DNA of 64,000 nt from Bacillus_BA songklensis (GTDB lineage Bacteria > Bacillota > Bacilli > Bacillales > Bacillaceae_H), in assembly GCF_042649685.1 (NCBI RefSeq), contig NZ_JBHRZT010000072.1:124001-188000 (forward strand). The letters run 5' to 3'. Under the pieces are notes generated by a model. It was not told the DNA's origin and made no database searches. It saw nothing but the letters and a program-made list of their open reading frames with translations. This document shows, one piece after another, positions 1 through 9,368 of the stretch; the stretch's first letter is position 1, and every line of letters begins with the position of its first letter. Made by a program: the position numbers and the translations under genes.

Positions 1-95
1 AATGGGTGCCCCTTCAAGAGCTTCGCTTATTAGAATGGGCACCGGCTGATATTCCAACAATTGATAAGTTGTTAGCGGATAAAGTCAATATATAA
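1..95 (+). CDS. NUDIX hydrolase (8-oxo-dGTP diphosphatase-like), C-terminal fragment
   Basis: Only the last 30 codons lie in the window, in the frame beginning at base 3, ending with TAA at 93-95. The residues WAPADIP followed by a short helix resemble the C-terminus of MutT/NUDIX enzymes, which end in a W-x-P-x-D-I-P segment. The NUDIX box itself is off the left edge, so activity cannot be assessed. It converges on the type IV restriction gene on the other strand and the two reading frames overlap by 24 bases. Family assignment rests on this short tail only. Confidence 0.5.
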   Translation, partial: WVPLQELRLLEWAPADIPTIDKLLADKVNI

Positions 96-3000
96 GTCTT
101 CTGGTACGGGTTGATGCAAGCGCCATGTGATACTCATAGGGTTGTCACCATGGCTTGTGACATAGTCAACTTCACCTAAGTAGGTGAAAGGCAGCGTCAT
201 CCCGTGCATATTATTAAACTTTCTTATAAAGAGGTGGATATGGATATCTCTATTTTGGTGATACATATAGTCCTTTCCTCTTTCTGACTTATGAGAGGTT
301 TGATTTTGGCTTTGCCAGTGAAAATGGTGTTGATCAATAAAATAGTCCTTATATAATAAGTGTTCCTCTACACTTTCTGCTTTATTTAAGTTCACAAAAA
401 GCAAGTAATGATTACCCGTTTTACTAACGCCTTCTCTCCATGAGCCTTCCTGAACACCCGCTTCAAATAAGTAAATCAAATCATTTCTAGTATAATTTTG
501 ATAAAGAGATAGTTTCTCTCCTTTTGATAAGAAGCGATTCGCCTGATATGTCCGTCTAAATTCAATGATCCCATAATCAATACGATCTTGTATATATGAT
601 TTCATCTCTTGATCTTCTATTAGCTTTACAATGGCTGGATTTAAGATAAAGATGTTGTTATCCATTTCTCCAAATGACCATTTTTGCTTTTTATATGGTG
701 TACACAGGCGAACCATGGATTGATGAAGTAAGCTTTCATGGCTTTCAAGATGAATCTTCGTAGCAAAGCGTTTTTCAAGTTGTTTTACAATATCTTCAAA
801 CGTAATGATTCGTTGTTTTAAAGCAATCTCTAAAATGATTAAATCGTAAGGCCATTTAATGGGCATTTGTTGCTCTAGCCGCTCCAATAATTCTGTCATT
901 AAAGTATTCTCTAAAATACGCTTATCTAGCTCATTGATGTCCTTCATTTTTTCTTTTGTTTGTACCCATGTTTTAAACCTATAAATAAAGAAGGTAAAGC
1001 TAGGGGACTGTTCTGCATATAAGAAATCCAATATTTCTGGTGAACGACCTAATTCATTTTTAAATTGTTGGTAAAGCGATTTTAGCATATCCACTGCATT
1101 CATTTTAATAGAATCGATTTTATCTAAAATTTGCTTTTGGGAAACAGGGTCTAGATCCACATAAGAGCCAGCAGGCAGATCAGCAAATTCATGTGTAATT
1201 GCTACTCGTAGCGAGTCTTTATCAAAGGCTTTATGATTGATTTGACCTGAAAGTGCTAGTGGTACAACAAATGATTTTTCATAGTTTCCAATGAAATCTA
1301 ATACCGTGACAAATTCTTTCCCATCTATTTTACGTAAACCACGTCCGAGTTGCTGAATAAAAATCGTGGAGGACTCTGTCGGTCGTAAAAAGAGAATAAG
1401 ATTTAGGCTTGGAATATCGATTCCTTCATTAAAAATATCCACAGTAAAAATCATTTGCAACGGATCATTTTCATCTTCTAGTTGCTTTACCACCGCTTCA
1501 CGATAGGAAATACTATGCTCACCTGTTAAAAAGGTAGTATGAAATCCTCTTTTATTGAATTCTTCACTCATATATTTGGCGTGCTCGATATTGGAGCAAA
1601 AGCCAAGCCCAATCATTCGGTCTCCTTGATAGCCGTATGTATCAATCATTTCAATAATAAAATCTGTTCGCTCATTTGTTTTTAACGCTTTTACAAGTAA
1701 GTCCTCTTGAAACAAACCATTTCGTAAAGGGATGGTGCTGTAATCTACCGTTTCATCCGTCACCCCAAAATAATGGAATGGGACTAATAGCTTTGCTTCT
1801 AATGCATCGCGTAAACGAATTTCATATACGACATTATGGTCACATAGTGCCAATACATTTCTGCCGTCCATTCGTTCTGGAGTAGCTGTCAGCCCTAATA
1901 AAAAGTTTGGCTTGAAATATTCTAGAACTTTCTTGTAGGTAGGCGCCTCTGCGTGATGAAACTCATCGACAATAATGTAATCAAATTCATCCTTTGAAAA
2001 TTGAGAAAGAGTGTTTTCTTTATGAAGTGACTGTACAGTACTAAATAAATATGGCTTATCCCATTCTTTTGCAGATCCTGTCAACTTTCCGAACCAGCTG
2101 TGCTGTGGGATCACTTGTTGGAATGTTTCGATTGCATTATCTAACAATTCCTCACGATGAGCAATAAAGAGAAGTTTTTTAGGTTGATAGGCTTTCACAT
2201 CGAAAGCGGATAAGTAGGTTTTACCTGTTCCAGTTGCGGCGATAATCACTCCGCGTGTATTTCCATTTTCTCTTGTAATACGTAAGTTTTCTAATGCTTC
2301 TTTTTGCATTTGATTTGGTTGAAGAGGTTTTAAACTATAGTGTTTTTCAGTTTCGGCCACTTTCAGTGTTTGTTGCACATGCTTTTCAACCTTTTGCTTT
2401 GCTTTTTGATATTCATCATAAACTCTAATAAATTCTTCTGTCAGCGGGATGGCTTCTGAGCTATTCCATGCTTGATTAAATGTTTTTTGTGCTTGATCAA
2501 AAACTGGCATATAAGCGGTATGAGGGATTTTGACATTGAGCTCATGACCGTTGATTAATGCTGAATGAGAAAGGTTAGATGACCCAATAATAACCGTGTT
2601 TAAGCCAGAGTTACGGTAAAACATATAGGCTTTAGTATGAAACGACTCTTTTTGATTATCTAATACCTTTACTTCAACATTGTCGTATTGTAATAATTTT
2701 CTGAGTGCCTTTGCCTGGGTAATTCCCATATAAGTGGACGTAATAATTCGGATTGGTATGTTCTTTTCTTGTAATTGCAATAGTGGACGCGTTAATAAAT
2801 GCAAACCCGACTCCCGAATGAAACTTACCATAAAATCCACACGGTCTGATGTTAACATTTCGTATTTTAATGTTTTAAAGAAGTTTTTAATTGAATGTTT
2901 TTCATTATGAATTAAATCCATTCGTGATAAATATAGATCTTCATTAAGCGGCATACTCTCAATTTCCGAGCTATACGTAATCATGGAAAGCGGCAAAGAA

Positions 3001-3242
3001 AATCTCTCATTCTCTTTTGATAGGGCATTAGAAATTTTTTGTGTCACTTGAATGACTTTATCGTATTGTTCATTTGTAATTAGAGCATTAATTCTTTCAC
3101 TCAATTTGTTTGCTGTATGTAAAATAAGCGCTTCTGTATACTCTTTTGGAGATAGACGCTGAATTGCTTTTGTATCAGGGTATTGCTTATTATCGATAAG
3201 TAGCTCTTCAAAAAATCCGTTTTTGTTCGTCAAATGAATCAC
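72..3242 (-). CDS. SauUSI-like type IV restriction enzyme (PLD nuclease + helicase + DUF3427)
   Basis: 1056 residues. In order: an N-terminal extension, a phospholipase D-type nuclease domain (roughly 110-290) with the HxK pair at H202/K204 followed by IIGSSNLS, a superfamily 2 helicase (roughly 320-680) with Walker A ATGTGKT, DEFHH box, LTATP and the QQLGRGLRK motif VI, and a C-terminal DUF3427 region with HWQSQNQTS and FxYLGxVDY signatures. This order is that of SauUSI of Staphylococcus aureus, an ATP-dependent enzyme cutting DNA with 5-methyl- or 5-hydroxymethylcytosine. Here it would restrict incoming modified DNA. The start is GTG with a weak ribosome binding site. It stands alone on the minus strand, opposite a second PLD-helicase and a broken GmrSD-like gene. 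Modification specificity is inferred from the family. Confidence 0.85.
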   Translation of the reverse strand: MIHLTNKNGFFEELLIDNKQYPDTKAIQRLSPKEYTEALILHTANKLSERINALITNEQYDKVIQVTQKISNALSKENERFSLPLSMITYSSEIESMPLNEDLYLSRMDLIHNEKHSIKNFFKTLKYEMLTSDRVDFMVSFIRESGLHLLTRPLLQLQEKNIPIRIITSTYMGITQAKALRKLLQYDNVEVKVLDNQKESFHTKAYMFYRNSGLNTVIIGSSNLSHSALINGHELNVKIPHTAYMPVFDQAQKTFNQAWNSSEAIPLTEEFIRVYDEYQKAKQKVEKHVQQTLKVAETEKHYSLKPLQPNQMQKEALENLRITRENGNTRGVIIAATGTGKTYLSAFDVKAYQPKKLLFIAHREELLDNAIETFQQVIPQHSWFGKLTGSAKEWDKPYLFSTVQSLHKENTLSQFSKDEFDYIIVDEFHHAEAPTYKKVLEYFKPNFLLGLTATPERMDGRNVLALCDHNVVYEIRLRDALEAKLLVPFHYFGVTDETVDYSTIPLRNGLFQEDLLVKALKTNERTDFIIEMIDTYGYQGDRMIGLGFCSNIEHAKYMSEEFNKRGFHTTFLTGEHSISYREAVVKQLEDENDPLQMIFTVDIFNEGIDIPSLNLILFLRPTESSTIFIQQLGRGLRKIDGKEFVTVLDFIGNYEKSFVVPLALSGQINHKAFDKDSLRVAITHEFADLPAGSYVDLDPVSQKQILDKIDSIKMNAVDMLKSLYQQFKNELGRSPEILDFLYAEQSPSFTFFIYRFKTWVQTKEKMKDINELDKRILENTLMTELLERLEQQMPIKWPYDLIILEIALKQRIITFEDIVKQLEKRFATKIHLESHESLLHQSMVRLCTPYKKQKWSFGEMDNNIFILNPAIVKLIEDQEMKSYIQDRIDYGIIEFRRTYQANRFLSKGEKLSLYQNYTRNDLIYLFEAGVQEGSWREGVSKTGNHYLLFVNLNKAESVEEHLLYKDYFIDQHHFHWQSQNQTSHKSERGKDYMYHQNRDIHIHLFIRKFNNMHGMTLPFTYLGEVDYVTSHGDNPMSITWRLHQPVPEDLYIDFIR

Positions 3243-3506
3243 CTTATTCTTAATTTTGTCTATGTTTACTATATCAAAAGAACTGTGGAAGACGGAGAAC
3301 TTTCTTTAATTCTCCAACCACCTGAAATATAGAAGGTACTATAAAATTTAAAGTTAGAGGGTTAGGAGTTGAAATAAAGGATAATAGGCTATAACCATTC
3401 AAAAGCAGTAACTACATACGAGTTGGTGCTTTTTTCTTGTATCTTCCATTGTTATAATTTCATAGAGAACATAATGTCTTATATAAATTTTTAAATGGAG
3501 GAACCC
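3243..3506. other. Intergenic region with a terminator and a repeat shared with 29.3 kb
   Basis: Short divergent region between the restriction gene and the HIT gene. Bases 3375-3445 closely match 29262-29300 plus 29513-29540, where the same sequence is split by an inserted element. At 29 kb this sequence follows an Rpn-family remnant, so this copy is probably the tail left by another lost Rpn gene. No coding potential is visible. Confidence 0.5.
3401..3437 (+). terminator. Rho-independent terminator, intact copy of the one split at 29.3 kb
   Basis: AAAAGCAGTAACT (3401-3413) pairs imperfectly with AGTTGGTGCTTTT (3421-3433) around a 7-base loop and runs into a T tract. No gene now precedes it on this strand. 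It looks like an orphan 3' end of a lost gene. Confidence 0.6.
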
Positions 3507-3878
3507 ATGTCTTGTCCATTCTGCTCATTACCAAAAGAAAACATACTATTAGAAAATGATCACGTTATTGCCTTTTTCGATAAATACCCTGTCCAAAAGG
3601 GTCATCTGCTAATTGTACCAAAGCGCCATATCCAGACCTATTTTGAGGCTTCCACGGAGGAATTAGCTTCAATCCATGCACTGTTGCACGAGGGAAAACA
3701 GCTTTTGGACGATAAATACCATCCAGACGGTTACAATATCGGCATTAATGTTGGAGAGTTCGGTGGCCAGACGGTGATGCACCTTCATGTCCATCTCATT
3801 CCCCGATATAAAGGGGATATAGAGGATCCGCGTGGAGGTATCCGAAAGGCGATTCCGAATCTTGTGCCGTATCCGTAA
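3507..3878 (+). CDS. HIT family nucleotide-binding protein
   Basis: 123 residues from ATG 3507. The upstream ATG at 3495 overlaps the ribosome binding site GGAGGAA (3497-3503), so the start beginning MSCPFC is preferred. The histidine triad HLHVHLIP near the C-terminus is the catalytic/nucleotide-binding motif of HIT hydrolases, which split nucleoside phosphoramidates or dinucleoside polyphosphates. CPFC at the N-terminus resembles the half zinc site of many bacterial HIT proteins. It lies 18 bases before the MazG-like gene and probably shares its transcript with the downstream helicase. The exact substrate is unknown. Confidence 0.9.
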   Translation: MSCPFCSLPKENILLENDHVIAFFDKYPVQKGHLLIVPKRHIQTYFEASTEELASIHALLHEGKQLLDDKYHPDGYNIGINVGEFGGQTVMHLHVHLIPRYKGDIEDPRGGIRKAIPNLVPYP

Positions 3879-3896
3879 AAAGAAGGAGGAAGATCA

Positions 3897-4223
3897 ATGC
3901 CTGTTTACAATAAGTTAGTACGTGATCGTATTCCTGAAATTATTGAAACAATGGGAAAAACGTATAGATCAAGGGTTTTAAATGAAGACGAATATATAAA
4001 AGAGCTGCGTAAAAAAGCACAGGAGGAATTAGCGGAATATATGAACAGCAAAACGGATGGGGAAGCGATTGAAGAGCTGGCAGATTTACTGGAGGTTGTT
4101 CATGCACTTGCCGCTGCCCATGGTTCTTCAGTAGAAGAGCTTGAAGGGGTACGGAAAATGAAAGCAGAAAAACGGGGAGGCTTTCAGGAGAAGATTCTTC
4201 TGATTGATGTGGAAGATGAGTAA
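3897..4223 (+). CDS. MazG-like nucleotide pyrophosphohydrolase
   Basis: 108 residues, start ATG with AAGAAGGAGG just upstream. The N-terminal YNKLVRDRIPEII signature and the acidic helices EELAEYM and EAIEELADLLEV belong to the all-alpha NTP pyrophosphohydrolase superfamily (phosphoribosyl-ATP pyrophosphohydrolase-like). The glutamate/aspartate residues bind magnesium. Such proteins remove non-canonical or excess NTPs. The 3' end overlaps the start of the PLD-helicase gene, which implies translational coupling. An accessory role next to a nuclease-helicase is inferred, not shown. Confidence 0.85.
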   Translation: MPVYNKLVRDRIPEIIETMGKTYRSRVLNEDEYIKELRKKAQEELAEYMNSKTDGEAIEELADLLEVVHALAAAHGSSVEELEGVRKMKAEKRGGFQEKILLIDVEDE

Positions 4224-6639
4224 CGTTCAGTTAATTACATACGGTTTAGGAGAGCATTTGCAAAAAGCGATTGAACAGTCGGACAGTATTTATATTTTAA
4301 CTTCTTTTGTGATGGACTCGGGTGTGAACTTGCTGGCACCTTCTTTGCGAACAGCCTGTGAGAGAGGGGCAGAGGTGAAGCTTTTGGCTGGAGACTATTT
4401 GCATGTGACCCAGCCAAAGGCATTGGCGAGACTGATTGATATTCACCCCGATATTGAAGTCCGGCTCTGGCAGAGTAACGGCCAGTCTTTTCACCCAAAG
4501 GCTTATTTGTTTCAGCAGAAGGACGGCAATACCTTTGTAGTAGGCTCCTCTAATTTATCCTCTTCCGCTCTTGTCAGCGGTGTGGAATGGAATGTCATCG
4601 TAAATGACGAAATATCCGATACATTTGAGAATGCACTCACAGAGTTTATGCAGCTGTTTTATCATGAACAGACAGTCCCAGTGAATCATGAAACCATTAA
4701 GGTTTATGAGCAGTCCTATCATTCTTATCACCAGCAGTATCCGAACCTAATTCGTAACTGGACAGAAACGGAAGAGGCGGATATGATGCTGCCAGTTGAG
4801 GAAAAAAAGAAACAGCCGGAAGTTATAGTTGAACCTTCGGGTACATACGGCACTATCCATCCCCGCCCGGCCCAGCATGAAGCACTTGAAGCATTATTCA
4901 ATACATATGAAGAAGGGTATCATAAGGCAATGGTCGTCATGGCAACAGGGCTGGGGAAAACTTATCTGGCAGGCTTTTTTGCTGAAAGGTTTGCGCGTGT
5001 TCTCTTTATTGCCCACAGGGAAGAACTGCTGCACCAGGCAAAGGCATCTTTCCAAACCATTATGCCGGAGCGGACAGGCGGCCTTTATTACCGTTATGAA
5101 AAAACAACAGACACAGACTTTGTGTTTGCCTCTGTTTATACATTAAGTATGGAAAAGCATTTGCACCGGTTCAGATCGGATGATTTTGATTTAATTATCG
5201 TCGATGAATTTCACCATGCTGCAGCTACTACATATCAGCGAGTGATCGATTATTTTCAACCGAAGTTTTTGCTTGGAATTACCGCCACTCCTGACCGTAT
5301 GGACCAAAAGGATGTATATGCATTATGCGATGGAAATGTGGCATACCAGCTTCATTTTATTGAAGCGATCCAAAAAGGGTGGCTTACGCCGTTCCGGTAT
5401 TTTGGTGTATATGATGAAACAGATTATTCAGGGATTACATGGCTTGGAAAGAAGTATGATCAGCAGGAGCTGTTAGCCGTACAGCTGCGTAAGGAGTATG
5501 CGGAAAACATTTTGCAGGCATGGCTGAAGCATAAGCAAACAAGAACGCTTTGTTTTTGTTCGTCTATCGGACAAGCTAACTTTCTGGCAGACTTTTTTCA
5601 AAAGAAGGGCTACCAAACTATCAGTCTGCATTCTAAAACGATTGGCGTATCAAGAAGTGAGGCTATTAAACAATTAAATGAAGGGGTTCTAGATGTCATT
5701 TTTACAGTCGACCTTTTTAATGAAGGGGTGGATATTCCTTCTGTTGATACATTATTGTTCGTAAGACCGACCGAGTCATTAACGATTTTTACCCAGCAGG
5801 TTGGCCGGGGATTAAGACTGCATGCTGAAAAAGAGTATTGTGCGATTATTGATCTGATCGGGAACTATCGGAATGCTGATATTAAGCTGAGCTTATTTCA
5901 GCTTGAGCCAGGGGAGCAGAAGAAAAAAGCGGCAGCTGTTGCAACGGTTCCGGTAAATTGCGAGCTTCACCTTGAAACAGAGGTTATTAATCTGCTGGAG
6001 GAGCTGGCGAAAAAGCGACAGCCACGCAAGGAAGCGTTAAAACAAGCGTACTTAAAGGTAAAACAGGAGCTTGGCCGCAGACCAACTTATTTGGAGCTTC
6101 ATCTGCGTGGAACAGAACCTTCAAAAACGTATTATCAGGAATTTAAATCATATGCTGGTTTTTTGTACTGGGCCAACGAGTTAACAGAGCGCGAGCAGGA
6201 AGCATTCCGTAAATATGAGTGCTGGCTTGTGGAAGTAGAACGAACAGGTATGGTTAAAAGCTATAAAATGGTTGTATTGCTTTACATGCTTCAAAGGGGA
6301 CAAGAGCATTGGGCAGATCCAGTCACACCACAGGAAGTAGCTCCTTTCTTCCATCACTATTTAACAGAAACAGAGTATCGAAAACGCATTGATTTTTCCG
6401 ATAAATCGTCAAAGCAAATGTGGGATTATGATGAAAAAAAAGTTAGTAAGCTGATTGCAGATATGCCGATGACAAAGTGGAGCGGGAGCTCAAAAGGATT
6501 GATTAGCTTTGAGGATGGTCAATTTATAATTCATCTTGATATTGATGAACAGGACCAAGAGATTCTTTATGAGTGGACAAAGGAAATATGTGAGTATCGG
6601 CTGCATCAGTATTTTGAACGGAAAGCGGAAACTTCTTAA
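4207..6639 (+). CDS. PLD-like nuclease / DEAD-DEAH helicase fusion
   Basis: About 810 residues. An N-terminal PLD-type nuclease domain carries one HxK motif (SFHPKAYLF) followed by VVGSSNLS. It is joined to an SF2 helicase with MATGLGKTYLA (Walker A), DEFHHAA (motif II), GITATPDRMD, and the QQVGRGLRL motif VI. The C-terminal 200 residues differ from DUF3427, so this is a relative of the SauUSI-like protein and not a copy. Possible starts are TTG 4204, ATG 4207 and ATG 4216. AGGAG at 4186-4190 is distant from all of them, and translation probably depends on coupling to the overlapping MazG-like gene. The C-terminal portion recurs, damaged, at 16.7-17.1 kb. A DNA defence role is inferred from domains and context. 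Confidence 0.85.
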   Translation: MWKMSNVQLITYGLGEHLQKAIEQSDSIYILTSFVMDSGVNLLAPSLRTACERGAEVKLLAGDYLHVTQPKALARLIDIHPDIEVRLWQSNGQSFHPKAYLFQQKDGNTFVVGSSNLSSSALVSGVEWNVIVNDEISDTFENALTEFMQLFYHEQTVPVNHETIKVYEQSYHSYHQQYPNLIRNWTETEEADMMLPVEEKKKQPEVIVEPSGTYGTIHPRPAQHEALEALFNTYEEGYHKAMVVMATGLGKTYLAGFFAERFARVLFIAHREELLHQAKASFQTIMPERTGGLYYRYEKTTDTDFVFASVYTLSMEKHLHRFRSDDFDLIIVDEFHHAAATTYQRVIDYFQPKFLLGITATPDRMDQKDVYALCDGNVAYQLHFIEAIQKGWLTPFRYFGVYDETDYSGITWLGKKYDQQELLAVQLRKEYAENILQAWLKHKQTRTLCFCSSIGQANFLADFFQKKGYQTISLHSKTIGVSRSEAIKQLNEGVLDVIFTVDLFNEGVDIPSVDTLLFVRPTESLTIFTQQVGRGLRLHAEKEYCAIIDLIGNYRNADIKLSLFQLEPGEQKKKAAAVATVPVNCELHLETEVINLLEELAKKRQPRKEALKQAYLKVKQELGRRPTYLELHLRGTEPSKTYYQEFKSYAGFLYWANELTEREQEAFRKYECWLVEVERTGMVKSYKMVVLLYMLQRGQEHWADPVTPQEVAPFFHHYLTETEYRKRIDFSDKSSKQMWDYDEKKVSKLIADMPMTKWSGSSKGLISFEDGQFIIHLDIDEQDQEILYEWTKEICEYRLHQYFERKAETS

Positions 6640-6665
6640 AGAATGATTCTTTAAGAAGTTTTTTA
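6630..6665 (+). terminator. Rho-independent terminator of the HIT-MazG-helicase operon
   Basis: A perfect 12-bp stem, AACTTCTTAAAG (6630-6641) with CTTTAAGAAGTT (6649-6660), with a 7-base loop and a T run after it. The helicase stop codon lies inside the left arm. Confidence 0.9.
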
Positions 6666-6772
6666 TAAATGAGAGAAGCGTATCGGCTATATTTAACTAA
6701 AATTAGTAAAATGATATAATTTTCAATATAGATTCCAGCAGCAACTTTAGAGAAATAGATGGGGGTTTAAAA

Positions 6773-8477
6773 ATGGCAACAATTGATACAAGAATCGAGG
6801 CAAAGGAGATCCTGTTTAAGGATTTATTCGGATCGAAATTTACTTTTAAAATCCCGGGCTACCAGCGCCAATATTCATGGGAAAAGGATCAACAGGAGCA
6901 ATTATTTGATGATATAAAGGAAGCTTTGGAATTTGAGGAGGAAAGCTATTTTTTAGGAAGTGTTATTTTACAGGTTATTTCACAGAAAAGTGACGATAGC
7001 GGAGTTTATGACGTTGTAGACGGACAACAGCGTCTGACAACCCTGACCATCCTTCTTGCTGTCATGCGTGATTTAATAGCACATCCTAAGGCTAAAAGCA
7101 CATTGCAATCAAAAATCTACCAAGAAGCTGACCCTTATGAAGATAAGCCGGAAACAGTTCGTTTGCGTGTACGTGATCGTGACTACTCTTTTTTCAAAAA
7201 TATATTTTAGAAGAAGGCGGGACCCTGCTCCCTGTTAGCGAGAGAGATTTAACGGAGTCACAGGAACGGATGATAGAAGCAATACATATATTTACGGATC
7301 GATTTAAGGAGAACGGCCAATTGAATGAGCCGTTAGTCGATAAAATGATTCACTTTGTATTAAACCGATGCATGTTTGTTTATGTTAAAACAGGAACGTT
7401 TACATCGGCTTTTCGATTGTTTTCCATTTTAAATGACCGTGGAATGCCGCTTAGCAATGCGGATTTATTAAAGAGTACCAATTTAGGAGCGATCGTTGAG
7501 AGCGAGCGGATGCATTATCAAAACATGTGGGAAGCAATGGAAGAAGAGTTGGGGAGAGAGGAGCTTGAGAAGCTTCTTGCTTATATTCGTCTTATTTTCG
7601 TAAAGGAGAAGGCACGTAAAACAATTCAGGAAGAATATGAAGAAAAGATATTTGCGAAGAACCCGAATTTTAGAGGGAAAGCATTTATTGAATATGTGAA
7701 GCAGTTTGCGGATATTTACCGTGAAAAAATCTTAAATGCCGAAATCCAGGTACATAATAAAGAAACAGAGGTAAAATATCATGGTTTGTTAACCCTTATG
7801 CGGGACTTCATTCCTTCTTCTGACTGGATTCCTGTGCTTATTCACTTTGTCCAGAAGTTTCAAGCAGATGATGAGGTTTATCCATTTTTACAAGCGTTAG
7901 AACGAAAGTTTGTGGTGAGCTGGATCAGGGGAATTAGCCCGACTGGAGAGTAACAGAAATGGTGAAAATGATTCAGGCAATCAATCAGGCGGAGACACCA
8001 CAGGATGTGCTGGGAGCCGGCATTTTTCAAAAAACTGAGGACTGTAAAACAGTTAGGTTTAATATCGAAGCAGATGATTTTTACAAGAAGAAATATGCCA
8101 AATATTTATTGCTTCGACTTGATATGGCATTGAACGAAAATGCTAATGTAAAAAAATCATATACAGGTATTATAAGCGTAGAACATATTTTACCCCAAAA
8201 ACCTCCTAAAGGAAGCAGTTGGGAGCACGGATTCACGGAAGAAGAACGGAAAATCTGGACACATCGCTTAGGTAATTTAGTATTATTAAGCCGTAAGAAG
8301 AACTCTTCAGCGAATAATAGGGATTTCGATATAAAGCTTAAAAAATATTTCTCAAACGGGATTACAGATTTTGAGCTGACGAAAGAGCTGAAGAATTTTA
8401 AAGGGTGGACTATAAAAGAGTGTGAATTTCGCCAAGAGGACTTAGTCCGTAAGTTGATGGGGATATATTTTAGTTAA
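6773..8477 (+). pseudogene. GmrSD-like DUF262/DUF1524 protein, broken by two frameshifts
   Basis: Three consecutive reading frames together encode one protein of about 565 residues. Frame 1 (6773-7210) carries the DUF262 motifs IPGYQRQYSW and VDGQQRLTTL. Frame 2 (about 7201-7953) is the helical middle. Frame 3 (about 7944-8477) carries the DUF1524 HNH-type nuclease motif SVEHILPQ and HRLGNLVLLS. GmrSD enzymes are type IV restriction systems acting on modified, for example glucosylated, DNA. The first break is the loss of one A in the A run 7196-7200. The second is the loss of one base near 7939-7947. Both domains are otherwise well preserved, so the breaks are recent or are sequencing errors. 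A good start (ATG 6773, GGGGG upstream) supports a formerly expressed gene. Confidence 0.85.
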
Positions 8478-8500
8478 AAGTTGAAGTAAGTTGTAAGAAT

Positions 8501-8543
8501 AAAGGAGTAATGCTGATACACAAGGCGCATTACTCCTTTTTTA
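8501..8543 (+). terminator. Rho-independent terminator after the GmrSD-like gene
   Basis: A 13-bp stem AAAGGAGTAATGC (8501-8513) pairs with GCATTACTCCTTT (8527-8539), followed by a T tract. It starts 23 bases after the stop codon. Confidence 0.9.
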
Positions 8544-8547
8544 CATC

Positions 8548-8635
8548 TTTAGACCATGCTTCCTCTATTAAAAGCTATCAAACTCAAAATGTACGTATAA
8601 CCATTAATTATGAGTGCGGCGTTATGATTATGTGA
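8548..8635 (+). pseudogene. Degenerate fragment of the 89-residue gene at 16.4 kb
   Basis: This stretch aligns without gaps to 16530-16617, inside an 88-residue hypothetical gene. Examples are shared TTTAGACCATGCTT and GTACGTATAACCATT. Roughly nine bases in ten are identical over the first 65 bases. An in-frame stop and loss of both ends show it is not functional. It marks this position as related to the locus 8 kb downstream. Confidence 0.75.
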
Positions 8636-8641
8636 GAGGAT

Positions 8642-9175
8642 GGGGTCTGACCCCGCGGCTTACCGAAGACGAATATTAATAGGAATAGATATTGACCAAT
8701 GATAAAAGAATCGAGTGGTCCAGATAGTAATGCGATTGGATTCGTTTTTATAGACCTGAAGAACTAATATAATAACTTTAATTCACCCTACGATTAGAGG
8801 GATATGTGTGAAGAAACTGCTAAAAAGTTATTAAATAAATCAATTTTTAAAGGTTTAAATTTGAGAGTAGTATCTGGTCAAATCATATGTAAATGTTACT
8901 GGATATGATTAAGCGTGGACCGATATTGAACTTGACAGAATGTTTAATAAAGAGTAGTATTACTACTAAAATAAATGTTTAAAATACTTCTAAAAATATA
9001 GATTACTTTAGCATACAGTTAATAATCTCATATTTGACTATATGAAAAAGGAAACCTATAAAAATAGAGGTCAGGAACAAGGCAAACCGGGAATACGCTT
9101 CCTTATTGGTAAGGAAGAAAATGTTATATAAAAAAGGTAGACTATTTAAAAAGTCAAATTGGACTAGTTAAAAGT
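8642..9175. other. Gene-free stretch with a GGGGTCTGACCCC palindrome
   Basis: AT-rich DNA between the decayed fragment and the dab leader hairpin. At 8642-8654 is the 13-base palindrome GGGGTC-T-GACCCC, a form common in REP-like elements. Short open frames occur (for example ATG about 9041, 29 codons) but none has a convincing ribosome binding site or recognisable product. It may contain the promoter of the dab operon; I could not pick one confidently. Confidence 0.4.
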
Positions 9176-9246
9176 AAACCGACAATTTTCAAAGTTTAAT
9201 GGTTTTAAAATGACCATTAAATTTAGAAATTGTCGGTTTTTTTATT
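9176..9246 (+). terminator. Long two-part hairpin with T tract upstream of dabB
   Basis: Outer arms AAACCGACAATTT (9176-9188) and AAATTGTCGGTTT (9227-9239) enclose an inner hairpin TTTAATGGT (9195-9203) with ACCATTAAA (9213-9221). A run of eight-odd T follows. It has the form of an intrinsic terminator. It lies 120 bases before dabB with no intact gene immediately upstream. It could end the lost upstream gene or act as an attenuator in the dab leader. Confidence 0.65.
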
Positions 9247-9368
9247 TTTAAAAAAATAAAAATGTTATTCAGTAGGAAGGAAAGTTACATAATGAAGCAA
9301 ATTGTTAAGAGTCATATTTTCGGAATTTTGGTTGCTTGCATCCATCCATTTCAAAGGGGGGAAGCTGG

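Noticed and set aside
4235..4498. Minus-strand frames inside the PLD-helicase gene
   Set aside because: They lie fully within a strong coding gene in another frame, lack ribosome binding sites and show no family signature.
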